Part shown: piece after piece, positions 54,415 to 64,000 of the stretch | Layout: every line of letters begins with the position of its first letter | Numbering within the stretch: position 1 is the first letter of the stretch | NCBI RefSeq assembly: GCF_026151205.1 | Contig: NC_087077.1 | Coordinates: 62,001 to 126,000, forward strand | DNA length: 64,000 bases | Direction of reading: 5' to 3' | Source of the DNA: Bolinopsis microptera | Taxonomy: Eukaryota; Ctenophora; Tentaculata; Lobata; Bolinopsidae | Notes under the pieces: generated by a model | The model's input: only the letters and a program-made list of their open reading frames with translations | Told to the model about the DNA's origin: nothing | Databases searched by the model: none | Position numbers and translations under genes: made by a program

Positions 54415-57400
54415 ATGTTGGCTACAGAGACCAAAGTGGTCGAAGTTGGCAAGAAGCCAAAGGTAAAGAAAGAAAAAGTTGCTGAGAACGCTAATGTAGA
54501 TGCAGATTTTGTCATAAAACCCTCGACCAAAACTCCAGCACTCGATACGAGCGAGTGGCCAATACTTTTAAAGAACTACGACAGATTGAATGTAAGGACT
54601 GGACATTACACTCCGCTGACAGAGGGATATTCTCCTACTAAACGTCCTTTGGGTAAGAAATTGCATGAAACCTTAACACTGCTTAGAAATATACAGTAAA
54701 CATGACTGCTAACAATTTAAGTTTTTTCCCTATGATCTACCCATGGAAGATGTTTTTTGTTCAGTAAACTGCTTAAAACAGATTTATTAAAACATTTAAA
54801 TATAACACTCTATTCTTGCGTGTAACACGACATATTACAGATCTTCACGTTAGAACTGGGTACATTAATTTGGACAAACCAGCCAACCCATCCTCTCACG
54901 AAGTAGTAGCTTGGATAAAACGTATACTCAGGGTGGAGAAAACTGGACACAGTGGTACTCTGGATCCCAAAGTTACCGGTAAATAATAAATATCTCCTTT
55001 ATTCTCACTAACGTTAACTTGGACTACAAGTACGATCAGTTTCCATTCTACAATCAGAATCTCATTATCAAATGATTTTATTTTCCTGGAAAGCGACTGC
55101 TTAATTAAATCTGATTTAAGTTTGTTGTGCTTGTTTTTGATATTCACCCTAACGGCTAACATATGTGTAGTGTGAACTTGGAAACGTTTTGTTGCATATT
55201 ATAAGTATGATACTGATACTATTCCCAGGTTGTTTGATCGTTTGTATCGAACGAGCCACCCGATTGGTGAAATCTCAACAGAATGCAGGAAAGGAATATA
55301 TCGGTATTGTCAGACTTCATGACGGAATTGATGATGAAATAGACCTCCACAAGACTTTAGAGAAGCTTAAAGGTAAGCCGTGAAGATTTCTATTCGATAA
55401 CACTTTTTAAAACATCAGATTGTCTGATGAAACCTCTTAGTTATCAAGGTTACCTTTCTTATTTTACGACCACATCTTGCAACCTCCATCTCACCTAGGT
55501 GCTCAATTCCAACGACCTCCACTGATATCTGCTGTGAAGAGACAGCTGAGAATACGAACCATTTACGAGAATAAGCTGCTGGAATACGACCCAGAACAGA
55601 AACTTGGTCAGTTCAGATTTAAGTTTATTTATAACTCTATGACTTGTACCATCCCCATTCCCAAGGAGCCAGTGCAGCGCATGGAATTTCAAAAATATTG
55701 CACCCACTCAATTGCGATTAGTGAGGTTAACACGTGCGTTTTGTTCAGGAATTTTCTGGATGAAATGTGAAGCTGGAACTTACGTCCGAACTTTCTGTGT
55801 ACATATCGGATTACTACTGGGAGTTGGAGCACACATGCAGGTATTTGATAATTAACTTTGTAATTAGATAATTATCTTTCGAAGTAATCGAAGGAATGTT
55901 GAAATTTGGCATATACAATCGTGCATTCTCTATTGTATTTCTGAATTAAGAATTTGTTTACAGCATTTCTGAATAATCATTTTATTTCAAAGACTTTAAA
56001 GTTTATATTCATTTTATGTTTTTCTGAGATTCCGAGATTTCATTTCCATTTCAACCTCAGGAGCTGAGAAGATGCAGGAGTGGAATTCAGCACGAATCAG
56101 ATGGACTAGTCACTATGCATGATGTTATGGATGCTCAGTACCTCTATGACAACACAAAGGATGAGTCATATCTGAGGAGGTGTATCAAACCACTGGAGTG
56201 CTTGTTGGTGAACCACAAGAGGGTGGTTGTTAAGGACAGTGCTATCAATGCTATCTGCTACGGAGCTAGACTCACTCTTCCAGGTTAGATTTTACTGTTC
56301 TACGGTTTACAGTGAACCATAAGTAGTATCATTTCATATTTTTTGTAGACATTTACATTTTAATTGATTAGTGCTTCTGTCTCCGCCCTCTGTAATGTTA
56401 CATCTACACCTTGTCACGTTTCTGCAACTGTTTAAAATGTTCTAACTTATCATGTTTCAGGAGTATTGCGGTTCGAGAGTGGTATTGAAATAGGAGAAGA
56501 AGTAGTTCTCATGACTACAAAAGGAGAAGCTATTGCTATTGGACATGCTCTCATGACCTCCAGTACCATGGCAACATGTGACCATGGCTTTGTAGTAAAA
56601 CTGAAACGAGTCATCATGGACAGGGACGTGTATCCAAGAAAGTGGGGTCTAGGCCCAATGGCTTCAGTAAAGAAGGGCCTTGTTAAGGTCGGAAAACTGG
56701 ACAAACACGGAAAACCTAACGATAACACTCCCGCTGAGTGGCTCAAATTTATCAAAAGTATGTTCACTTGTTGTTTTTATCACTTAAATCGAGAAATGTT
56801 ATTATATCGCCACTAAAGATTCATTATACGTATTCTAAAAGTAAGGAAATATCCTAGATTTAGACGGCACCAGTTTTCTCTTATCTCCTGCTCAATATAC
56901 TACCATCCACAGGTGATACTCCAGAAACGATAACACCCATTGCTCCCTCAAACACCGTGGTAACCGGAGAGGGAGAGTCCAAGAAACGGGCGAGGAGTGA
57001 GTCTAATGACTCAGCAGTCAAGATGGAGACCTCTGAGACTCCTGAAACTCCAGCAACTGAAAAGAAGAAGAAGAAGAAGGTTTTTACTCTTTGAATTTGA
57101 TCTTAGATAAATCATGGTTGGTTGGATCTATCCGTATCTCTAAACATTCTAAACACTCTGAAGTCTGAACATTATTCTTGTAAATAATGATAGATTGGTT
57201 TCCACATTAGTAGGTTTGCTTAGACATAAGTTGCTTTAACATGTTAAAATTAGTGTTTTGGACGCTAATTAGTGCCACGTTCCCGCAGAAATTGTACCAT
57301 TAGTGTTGAACCTGCACAGTTATTGCTGTGGTAGATAATACAAATGGCATATGAAATCAATTCAAAATGAGGTCCACTCCAAATATCACGGCTATTCAAA

Positions 57401-57876
57401 ATGCCGAAGATAAAATATCTGACCGTGCATTTTTAGTCGATAGCCGACAAAAAACCATCACAAAACTTCAGAAGAAGATAAAGGTGGAAGAAGGGTCAGA
57501 GGTTGAAGTTAAGATTGAAGAAGGAGCTGAAACTACTGAACCTGAAACTCCCAAGAAGAAGAAGAAGAAGAGGAAAAGTGGTAATAATCCTAAAAATATT
57601 GTTTTTATTTGTAATGAATTGTAAGGTCTTGTTAGTTATACCTATAATAGCTAGGTTTTCATGCAAAAATTATTGAAAATAACAGATTTTATTGTTCATG
57701 TTGTTCAAGTGATCGAACTTATTTAACTTTTCTTTGTTTCAGAAGCAGTTGTAGCTGAATCATCTTCGACTGAAGCGCCAGAAACGCCCGCTCCAGAAAC
57801 TCCAGCGACGGAAAAGAAGAAGAAGAAGAAAAAGAAGAAGGATGTCGAAAATGGAGATAGCTCAGCAGCAGCTTGA
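54415..57876 (+). CDS. DKC1: Dyskerin, H/ACA RNP pseudouridine synthase
   Basis: Catalytic subunit of H/ACA snoRNPs and scaRNPs (with NOP10, NHP2, GAR1) that converts uridine to pseudouridine in rRNA and snRNA and stabilises telomerase RNA, in nucleoli and Cajal bodies. Ten exons: 54415-54652, 54841-54978, 55229-55372, 55499-55606, 55749-55840, 56061-56283, 56461-56757, 56913-57079, 57472-57580 and 57743-57876. All have GT..AG borders, and the sum is exactly 550 codons (549 residues; human 514). The DKCLD region includes [12 protein letters not shown] and [11 protein letters not shown]. The catalytic aspartate is in [11 protein letters not shown] (about residue 121). [35 protein letters not shown] and a PUA domain with [15 protein letters not shown]-type turn, [13 protein letters not shown] and YPRKWGLGP follow. 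The tail alternates TPETPA-like acidic units with lysine runs, as in nuclear-localising tails of the family. Confidence 0.97.
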
Positions 57877-59226
57877 TTGTTTTTATCCGGGTTTTAACGT
57901 TTTTATCTTAATTTATTGATTTGAACTGCGAAATTAATTTATTGCTAAGTGTTAGGGATGGGCCCAAGTTAAAAGACTTTAAAACTGACTGAGCTTTTTC
58001 CACTATAATTACTATTAGGCCTATTACTATTAGAAACAGTTGTATGCGATATATATTACCGAACGGATATTTTATTATATTCTTTTAATTCGGATTAGTT
58101 TTCCTTTTTAACATGAATGCGAATTTGGGTTCGAGCAGACGAATGCCACCGCCATATCGTGAGCTTTCGACATCTGGCAAAATTATAGCTAAAAAAGTGG
58201 TCCTAACCTAAATCATCTGCTACTGAGGCCGATAGATCACGTCCTCCATAAGAATTGTAAAAGCAAAGCCGAGAAGCTCTGGTTTTACAATTCTCTAGTG
58301 TAGTACATATTTTTCTTACACTGCCTCGTTTTCTACAATTCAAATTAAAATGCATGTGATGTTTTCGGAGGAATTGTCTCTGATGTAGACTGAATTGATA
58401 TTTTTGGGCGGTCGCAAAATAAAATGGCTAAATCGTAGGCAGCTGGGAAAGTTTCTTATGGAGAGCAGGGTTCTCCCCGGACTTTTTTAATGCGCGCACA
58501 CGTGTCCAGGCCCGGCCCTCAGTCGTGCCGTCCTATATCTGTGTCCACGAACAAATGCATGGGTATGCTAAACAGTGAACAGTTCTCGAATTGATGATAA
58601 ATGATGTCTTCAAGCCCAGTTAGTTGGTATGTTATTCTGAGAAACTGGCAGGAATGGACAAATTGAACCTATCTGAACGTTACCTGCCACCAGTTAACCT
58701 TCTCAACCGTACGTGAAGCACGACAGTACATATTGAACGCTCTGTGGCTCTAACTCACCTCCTCATTACATTATACTATGTAGTTATGGTATGTCATATA
58801 ATAGGTATGTGTAGTTCTCCTAGCGTGTAATCTTAAGTGGGCTTATGTTTCACCTAACCATATATTTCCTAACAATATATTTACGGACTGAATATACATT
58901 TCCGGACTGAAAAGTCCCACAGTTCACATGTCTTTTACTTTAACAGCGATGATAGAAAGTAAAAGAGCGATACTTATCTTTGTGAATTATCATCTTTAAA
59001 TATACAAGTAGACACTTTATCAGCAATAATCGTAAACAATTCAAAATTCTACATCGAGACTACTATAATTTCTGTTACCACACCAAAATCATGAGATCAA
59101 ATATCATTGAAACAAATGTGAAATGGAAAACTGTCACAAAGTCAGCGAGTTTAAATTTGTGCTCTCTAATAAAACCGACATAAAGCTAGATACAAAATCC
59201 CATATTCTAAATCACAACAATAACTA
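57877..59226. other. Intergenic region between convergent DKC1 and ATAD5
   Basis: No gene was recognised. It contains a 12-bp-arm hairpin at 58251-58294 (AGAATTGTAAAA and complement, 20-base loop). Confidence 0.55.
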
Positions 59227-60438
59227 TCAAGATCCCAACCAATATTCTGCTAGCAATTCTCGGTTTTTAATACCAATATCATTATCCAAATAATGTTTAA
59301 ACCTCCGTTTAGCACCACTTTCCTCTTTTATCTTATCAACTTTACAAATCCCTCTCAACGCACTGAACTCGTCCATTACTGACCGAGAAACAAGATTCAC
59401 GTGGGACACAGCCTCGTGAATGCCTCTTTGAACCTCCTTGATTTGAGCAAACCTTTTGCATTCCTTCAACTTGAGAGAGTTCACCCGAGTATTTAGGAGA
59501 GAATTACTGTCAACATTGAGGAAATTAAGAAGTCCGTCTTCAACGGAGACCCTGTGCATGAAACAGTCGTCTCCGCAGTCCGTTAAAAGGCTTATATCCT
59601 CTAATAAAGAGGAGCTAGTCCGCACTGGAAAAACGTCTAATTCAGAGGAATGTGTTTTTGGAGAGAGCATATCTAGATACACGAAAGTGTCACTGCAAAC
59701 AACTTGCTCCAGGAGACTGTTCCTTTCTCCCTTCGGCTGTTTCTTTTTCAGAAGTTTACCCAAGTTCAGATAAACAAACTGTAGGTTTAGTGCCTGGGTT
59801 TGTTCAAGGAACAGTTTTTGTGGGGCTAGAGAACGTTTAACTCCAAAGAAATGTCGGGCTATGTCTATCTCAGTTAATTTTCTTTTTGAGGAGGAAATGT
59901 TTAGAAACTCCAGGTTGACTAGCAGTCGCCGTAAATCCGAGTTGAAGTACTGACTGTATTGTTGGAGTTGGTATGGTGCAATGTGGTTATTGCAGGACAG
60001 TGACAGGCACCCCATATTCAACATAACACTCTGAAATAAAGTAGAAATATTAACCTAATCATTTAAGTTGGGTAAGGATTACTGGGTGGCGCTCAGCCTG
60101 TTATTCCGCCGAATCGATCTATTCGGCGAACAGAGATGAACATTGTAGCCTGGGGTCCCCAGGTAAGGTAGCGATCAATCAAAGTTGTACATTTTGCGTG
60201 AAAATAAACCGCGTTATTGAAAAATGGTGAAATATTAGAATGCATTTCAGTCCCGTTAATTTAAAACCATCCCTACCTCTGTTTTTGGCGGGTTGAATTT
60301 CAGAACCAAAAACTCCGAATCTGTTGGCAAGGCTATGTTCGGATTGTTAGAAGTTAGGATAATCGGTCGTTTGGCAACTTGTGTCAGAGCTACAATTGCA
60401 GCAAGGAATCCTCTATCTTCTTCAAATGCTATGTCAAT
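59227..60438 (-). CDS. ATAD5: ATAD5/Elg1 PCNA-unloader large subunit, last two exons
   Basis: ATAD5 with RFC2-5 forms the clamp unloader that removes PCNA after replication. Minus-strand exons: 60438-60277 and 60030-59227, with acceptors TTTCAG and a GTAGGG donor, ending in TGA. The first encodes the Walker B to sensor-1 part of the AAA+ domain (IAFEEDRGFLAAI, then AKRPIILTSNNP). The second encodes the lid (SQYFNSDLRRLLVNLEFL), an ARHFFGVKRSLAP segment and the conserved C-terminus with KVDKIKEESGAKRRFKHYL, which matches the ATAD5 C-terminal signature. The Walker A exon and the long N-terminal region are not found between 60.5 kb and the window end, so upstream exons are far away or missing. 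Confidence 0.85.
60149..60165. repeat. Single copy of the CCTGGGGTCCCCAGG palindrome
   Basis: Sits in the intron between the last two ATAD5 exons. Identical core to the unit at 4727-4742 and near-identical to the 36-bp array at 4167. Confidence 0.7.
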
Positions 60439-60758
60439 CTGAAACAGGTTCAAGTTTAAATCAATTTTGAAGACGTAGTTTTTTAGGACTGAATTCACGA
60501 TTCTACGAGATTGTGCCGCTGCTTGCTTTTTTGTCTTAATTATGAAAGAAACACTGAGATGTACAGCATCTTGAATAATAGTGTGGGTTATGAAGAGAGA
60601 GGTGGTTGATCGTCTAGGTTTGAGATAGGTTGATTAGGTTCAGGACTTTAGTTCCAACAGACTATCTGTCTGTTCCCACAATGGAACTTGTAGGTTGCGT
60701 TGTGTTTTAGTTAGAGTGAGTTGACCAAATAATACGACTTGAAATCGGGTTGGTTGTA

Positions 60759-60834
60759 GCTATGTATCAATGTATCAATGTATAAATGTATCAATGTATC
60801 AATGTATCAATGTATTAATGTATCAATGTATTAA
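60759..60834 (+). repeat. (TATCAATG)n octanucleotide array
   Basis: About nine copies with TATAAATG and TATTAATG variants, upstream (minus sense) of the visible ATAD5 exons. Confidence 0.9.
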
Positions 60835-62287
60835 CAATTAGGAACGATGATAGGTTTTACTATGTCTTTGGGATGCAGTCAGGAAGTCAAGAAGTGGGGA
60901 ATTATAGGTGTGCCCAGGGTTTAAAAAGGGTATCACTCGTGTTGGTCATTGGGCCGACACGTGTGATCCACGAGATGAGTTTCGAGTTCCTGATTGGGGG
61001 GTCGAACGGGCTGGGCTCCAGGAAACGATTATCTTAAATGAGCATGAGCTGGACAAACGAGATCAACCAATCAGGGTTTTCCGTTTATCCATTACTCCAT
61101 TATTGCACCGTTTCCGGTACTTTAATTATCGCATCATAGACCGTTATTTCATTATTTCACAATCTATTACAAATACCCGCAATGTTATTCAGCCAAAGCT
61201 TGTTCACTTCTGGTGTCACAAATCATATAAGTGGGATGCTTTAATTATCGTCATGACCTCTAAGTGGGTTCACGCCATTACTTTTGGCTGGCAAGTGCCG
61301 TTTGTGACCACTTGAGCTGGCAACCTGCCAATACAGGTAGACAGCTGGAAAATAGCCAACAAGGTATGGAATTATTGTAAGGCTTATAGCAAGGAGAGAA
61401 GTGGACCCACAATCTTCCCCCCTCAGGAAAAAAATTCCAAATTTTGTCAGGAACCTACCATCGTTTTACAATCAATATCGGAAATGAAATTAAATTAAAT
61501 TTACACATGTTGAAAGAAATAATTTAATGTTATGAGTAAATATCTTGAATGAAGTCCATTACCCTTTTAATTTGTTTATAAAGTGGACGAATAGTTAAAT
61601 CACACGAAGAATTAGTTTTGAAAATAACAATATATTTTTTGACTTTATCTTTTTATCTTAAGACACAAGAATAAATATTTGTATATAGTTTGTCACAATC
61701 AATATGTAACTAGAAACATCGGTAACTGAAGATTCTTTCTGCATTGTAATCATAATTAATTTTAACAAAGTTTGTTTCTCGTTACAATTGTGTGTGACCA
61801 CTTATAAATTCACATATAAATCAATTTAATATATATTTTCCATTACTTTACGTTTTTCAATTTTGAACGACACCTTGAAGGTTTAAAATAGTGCGTTGGT
61901 TGGTGATTCAAATTTGTGGTTAATCTTGGTTAAACCATTTTAGTGCTTTGTTCCTATTGAAGATAAATTTGTAATCAATGTAAGTCATTAGTTCACTTGG
62001 CAAATGTTCGTAACTCTTAGTATTATATAGGCACGATAGTTCAATATAAATTTCCAGGATTATTGTTAGTTCTTTTAGCAAATGAAATTTTTTAGGAGCC
62101 TTTTTTGCATATTACACTGTTTTGTAACAGTCGTTTGAAGAATCTTTTATTATGTTGTTCTAGGTAAGCTGATATTACACACATCAATGGTTTTTTGACA
62201 AGGCATTTCTGATATAACTGCTGGAAAATGAACTTTGATGTTTGGATGAAACTTTGTGGAGATTTTGTTTTGGCTGCAAGGGTCAGT
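60835..62287. other. No recognised gene
   Basis: The 135-residue plus frame at 60908-61315 has no recognisable family. The rest is AT-rich. ATAD5 upstream exons were looked for and not seen. Confidence 0.45.
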
Positions 62288-62542
62288 TCATTTTTTAGTT
62301 TTATGAGGCGAGGAAGGGATGGGGCATGTACGATTTTCGGGTAACATCGAATTGTGAGTTGCGATGCTAGATTCGCTTATTTGCACCCATTTGTTGAGGA
62401 AATACGGGTCCAGCAGATGTCGTAATTTACGGCTCACAGCTCTTAATTGGAGGATGTCGTCAAAGTGTAACAATAGCGCTATATTGAACAAGACTTCCTG
62501 GGGGAGAAAAGAAAACATGGCGAATTGAAGCAACGAATGCAA
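62288..62542 (-). CDS. F-box-like protein exon
   Basis: The minus-strand frame reads FSFLPQEVLFNIALLLHFDD, then ILQLRAVSRKLRHLLDPYFLNKW, which fits the F-box pattern (LPxEVL..IL..L...D...LR.VS+.L+.L+....LW). F-box proteins recruit substrates to SCF ubiquitin ligases. A good acceptor (TTTTCTCCCCCAG) lies just before the EVLF codons at about 62503, so the coding exon may start there and the in-frame ATGs may be intronic. The frame ends at 62288, 40 residues after the F-box. No substrate-binding repeats are seen, so the gene is partial or very short. Confidence 0.5.
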   Translation of the reverse strand: MHSLLQFAMFSFLPQEVLFNIALLLHFDDILQLRAVSRKLRHLLDPYFLNKWVQISESSIATHNSMLPENRTCPIPSSPHKTKK

Positions 62543-63832
62543 TAAGTGGTGTGAGAGTAGGCCGGCCTCCAGGAAAACTGATTCTTGTGCCCGGAGTTGA
62601 TGGCATTTTTCTATGGTAGTGAGCTAATTTGGATCCTGGTGTTGTGTGTAAAGAAGTGTCATGGTTCAAAAGATTTAAAACCTGTCGTGATGCCGTGTTG
62701 TTTTAGAACTTGTGACACTCCCATTGTGGAGGAACTGCCCCCGATGGATTGTGGATCCCGAGGGGGATAGTTCATGGAACGAGAGACGGGAGTCTGGCGT
62801 ACTGCATGCACCATTGGCATTACATGAGTGCAGTGCGTCAGTACAGCAGGTTCAAGGGACACGACAGCCTGGTATGTTGGTTTCGTTCTTTTTTCTTATA
62901 GTCTTGATTTCATTTTTGGATCATTGTGTGTTACAGTTTTGATAAATGAATTTTTCTTTGTTGAAGGTCATGTTTTATTATTGCTGTGATTATGTGCAAT
63001 TTCCAATTTTCAGCCCCTATGTGGCAAGGCAGAAACACCATAGATCAATATATGATCATGAGCAAGCGTAAAAGATGTTTCCCGATAGGATAAAATGAGG
63101 TAATTATCTAGCTGTTTTTATGCTGAAGTTATAGGTACGAAATTGTAAAATAGTACAACTGATTTCGTTAAAAGGCTCAAAAAAACAGATATGGGCGTAT
63201 CTTGATTTTGTTGATGTTAACCAGTGAATTCAGTCTGTTTTTTGTAATGGTGTCGTTCAAAATTCGGAATTTCACGGTTTTAAAATACTTAATTGATGCA
63301 GCTCCAAGTCTGATATCGAGAGGCTCGGACACTGGGTACTTTTTAAGAGCTGTTTGAAATTGGTGCCTTTGCTTATTTAAAAATCGGTTTCTCCTTGATT
63401 TTGATAAATAATTTAAAATTCGACATTAAACCGTTTCAGTAATTTTAATAAATACTTTAACACACACCGCATTATTTAAAAGTTGCAAAAGTAGCGGTAC
63501 CGTTTCTGGAGGTACAAGTGTTCTGTATTTGTTTTTTTGGAAGAACTGAAATAATATGAATATGATCCACAGTTTCTTGATATTTTGGATTTCGAGCTTT
63601 GTAATGCTTCATAGAGTTTTACATAGTCCTTATTGTTTTTTAAAGCTTTTAGCGCAGCGTGTAACCTGTTTGATGTGTGTCGCTCGAAAATAAATTGTAG
63701 AGCGTGTCTTTTCGGTATCAGATTTAGAATGGTTAGGTAGATGATTATTAGATGCACTGTTTGTGTTTTGATGTCCAGTTGAGAAAAGTGTCCATTTGTT
63801 GAGTCTCTGGTGGCCATTGTAGCCATTATAAT
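62543..63832. other. No recognised gene; one unclassified minus ORF
   Basis: The minus ORF at 63826-63476 (116 residues, starting MATMATRDSTNGHFSQ) is basic and helix-prone but matches no family I know. The rest is AT-rich. Confidence 0.35.
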
Positions 63833-64000
63833 AGGGACGTTAAAAACGTCGACATTGAAGTCATTTGAGGGACGTTGTGATTAACGTCGACATTGAAGTC
63901 ATTTTTGGGGGACGTTATGAAACGTCGACATTAAAGTCAGTTTTGGGGGACGTTATGAAACGTCGACATTAAAGTCAGTTTTGGGGGACGTTATGAAACG
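63833..64000 (+). repeat. 38-bp tandem array running off the window
   Basis: The unit starts GGACGTTATGAAACGTCGAC and ends AGTCAGTTTTGGG. About 4.4 copies are visible; the last are nearly identical and the array continues past 64000. Confidence 0.93.

Noticed and set aside
60908-61315. 135-residue plus ORF
   Set aside because: No recognisable motif, and flanked by repeats; not enough support for a gene.

Overview
The window is eukaryotic and almost certainly from an invertebrate animal. The conserved genes are split by short GT..AG introns (DKC1 has nine). The sequence is AT-rich with CpG-rich islets. It carries many non-LTR retrotransposons, hAT-like and mariner-like inverted-repeat elements, and long short-unit tandem arrays. 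Protein families (CCP/sushi plus Ig plus cysteine-rich receptors, and a transposon-type ORF I associate with cnidarian and other non-vertebrate genomes) fit a non-vertebrate metazoan. I cannot name the species. There are no bacterial operons, CRISPR arrays or rRNA genes.

Layout. 1-7.4 kb is a nest of transposons: a non-LTR reverse transcriptase is split by a terminal-inverted-repeat element, which contains a second repeat-rich element, which in turn contains a hAT element with a perfect 8-bp target duplication. 7.7-15.5 kb is a metabolic block on the + strand: intronless UAP1, then the first five exons of PGM3, with a complete two-exon IMPA1 gene inside PGM3 intron 4. PGM3 and UAP1 catalyse consecutive steps of UDP-GlcNAc synthesis. 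The second half of PGM3 is not found here. 16.7-19.7 kb (-) encodes a secreted or receptor-like protein with Ig, CCP and cysteine-rich modules. 20-30 kb is decayed retrotransposons, one with an inverted 5' end, and dispersed repeats. 30.2-31.6 kb is a noisy tandem array of about 57 bp. 31.6-35.1 kb (+) is a CCP/sushi gene, and 35.15-36.6 kb (+) holds the last exons of a gene I do not recognise.

36.7-54 kb is mostly mobile DNA: a nearly intact non-LTR reverse transcriptase (40.7-42.7 kb, -), a mariner-like MITE whose inverted repeats contain tRNA-promoter-like boxes (42.85-43.62 kb), TTAA-flanked GC-rich elements (45.4-46.9 kb), and a composite 48-53 kb element with long TCC arrays, GGACAT-type arrays and an RNase H fragment. 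54.4-57.9 kb is a complete ten-exon DKC1 (dyskerin). Convergent to it at 59.2-60.4 kb (-) are the last two exons of ATAD5. An F-box-like exon lies at 62.3-62.5 kb (-), and the window ends in a 38-bp tandem array.

Functionally, UAP1 and PGM3 feed glycan and chitin precursor synthesis, IMPA1 recycles inositol, DKC1 is the H/ACA pseudouridine synthase and telomerase partner, and ATAD5 unloads PCNA. The strongest structural observations are the UAP1-PGM3 linkage, IMPA1 nested on the same strand inside PGM3, and several small transposon families whose boundaries can be read directly from target-site duplications.
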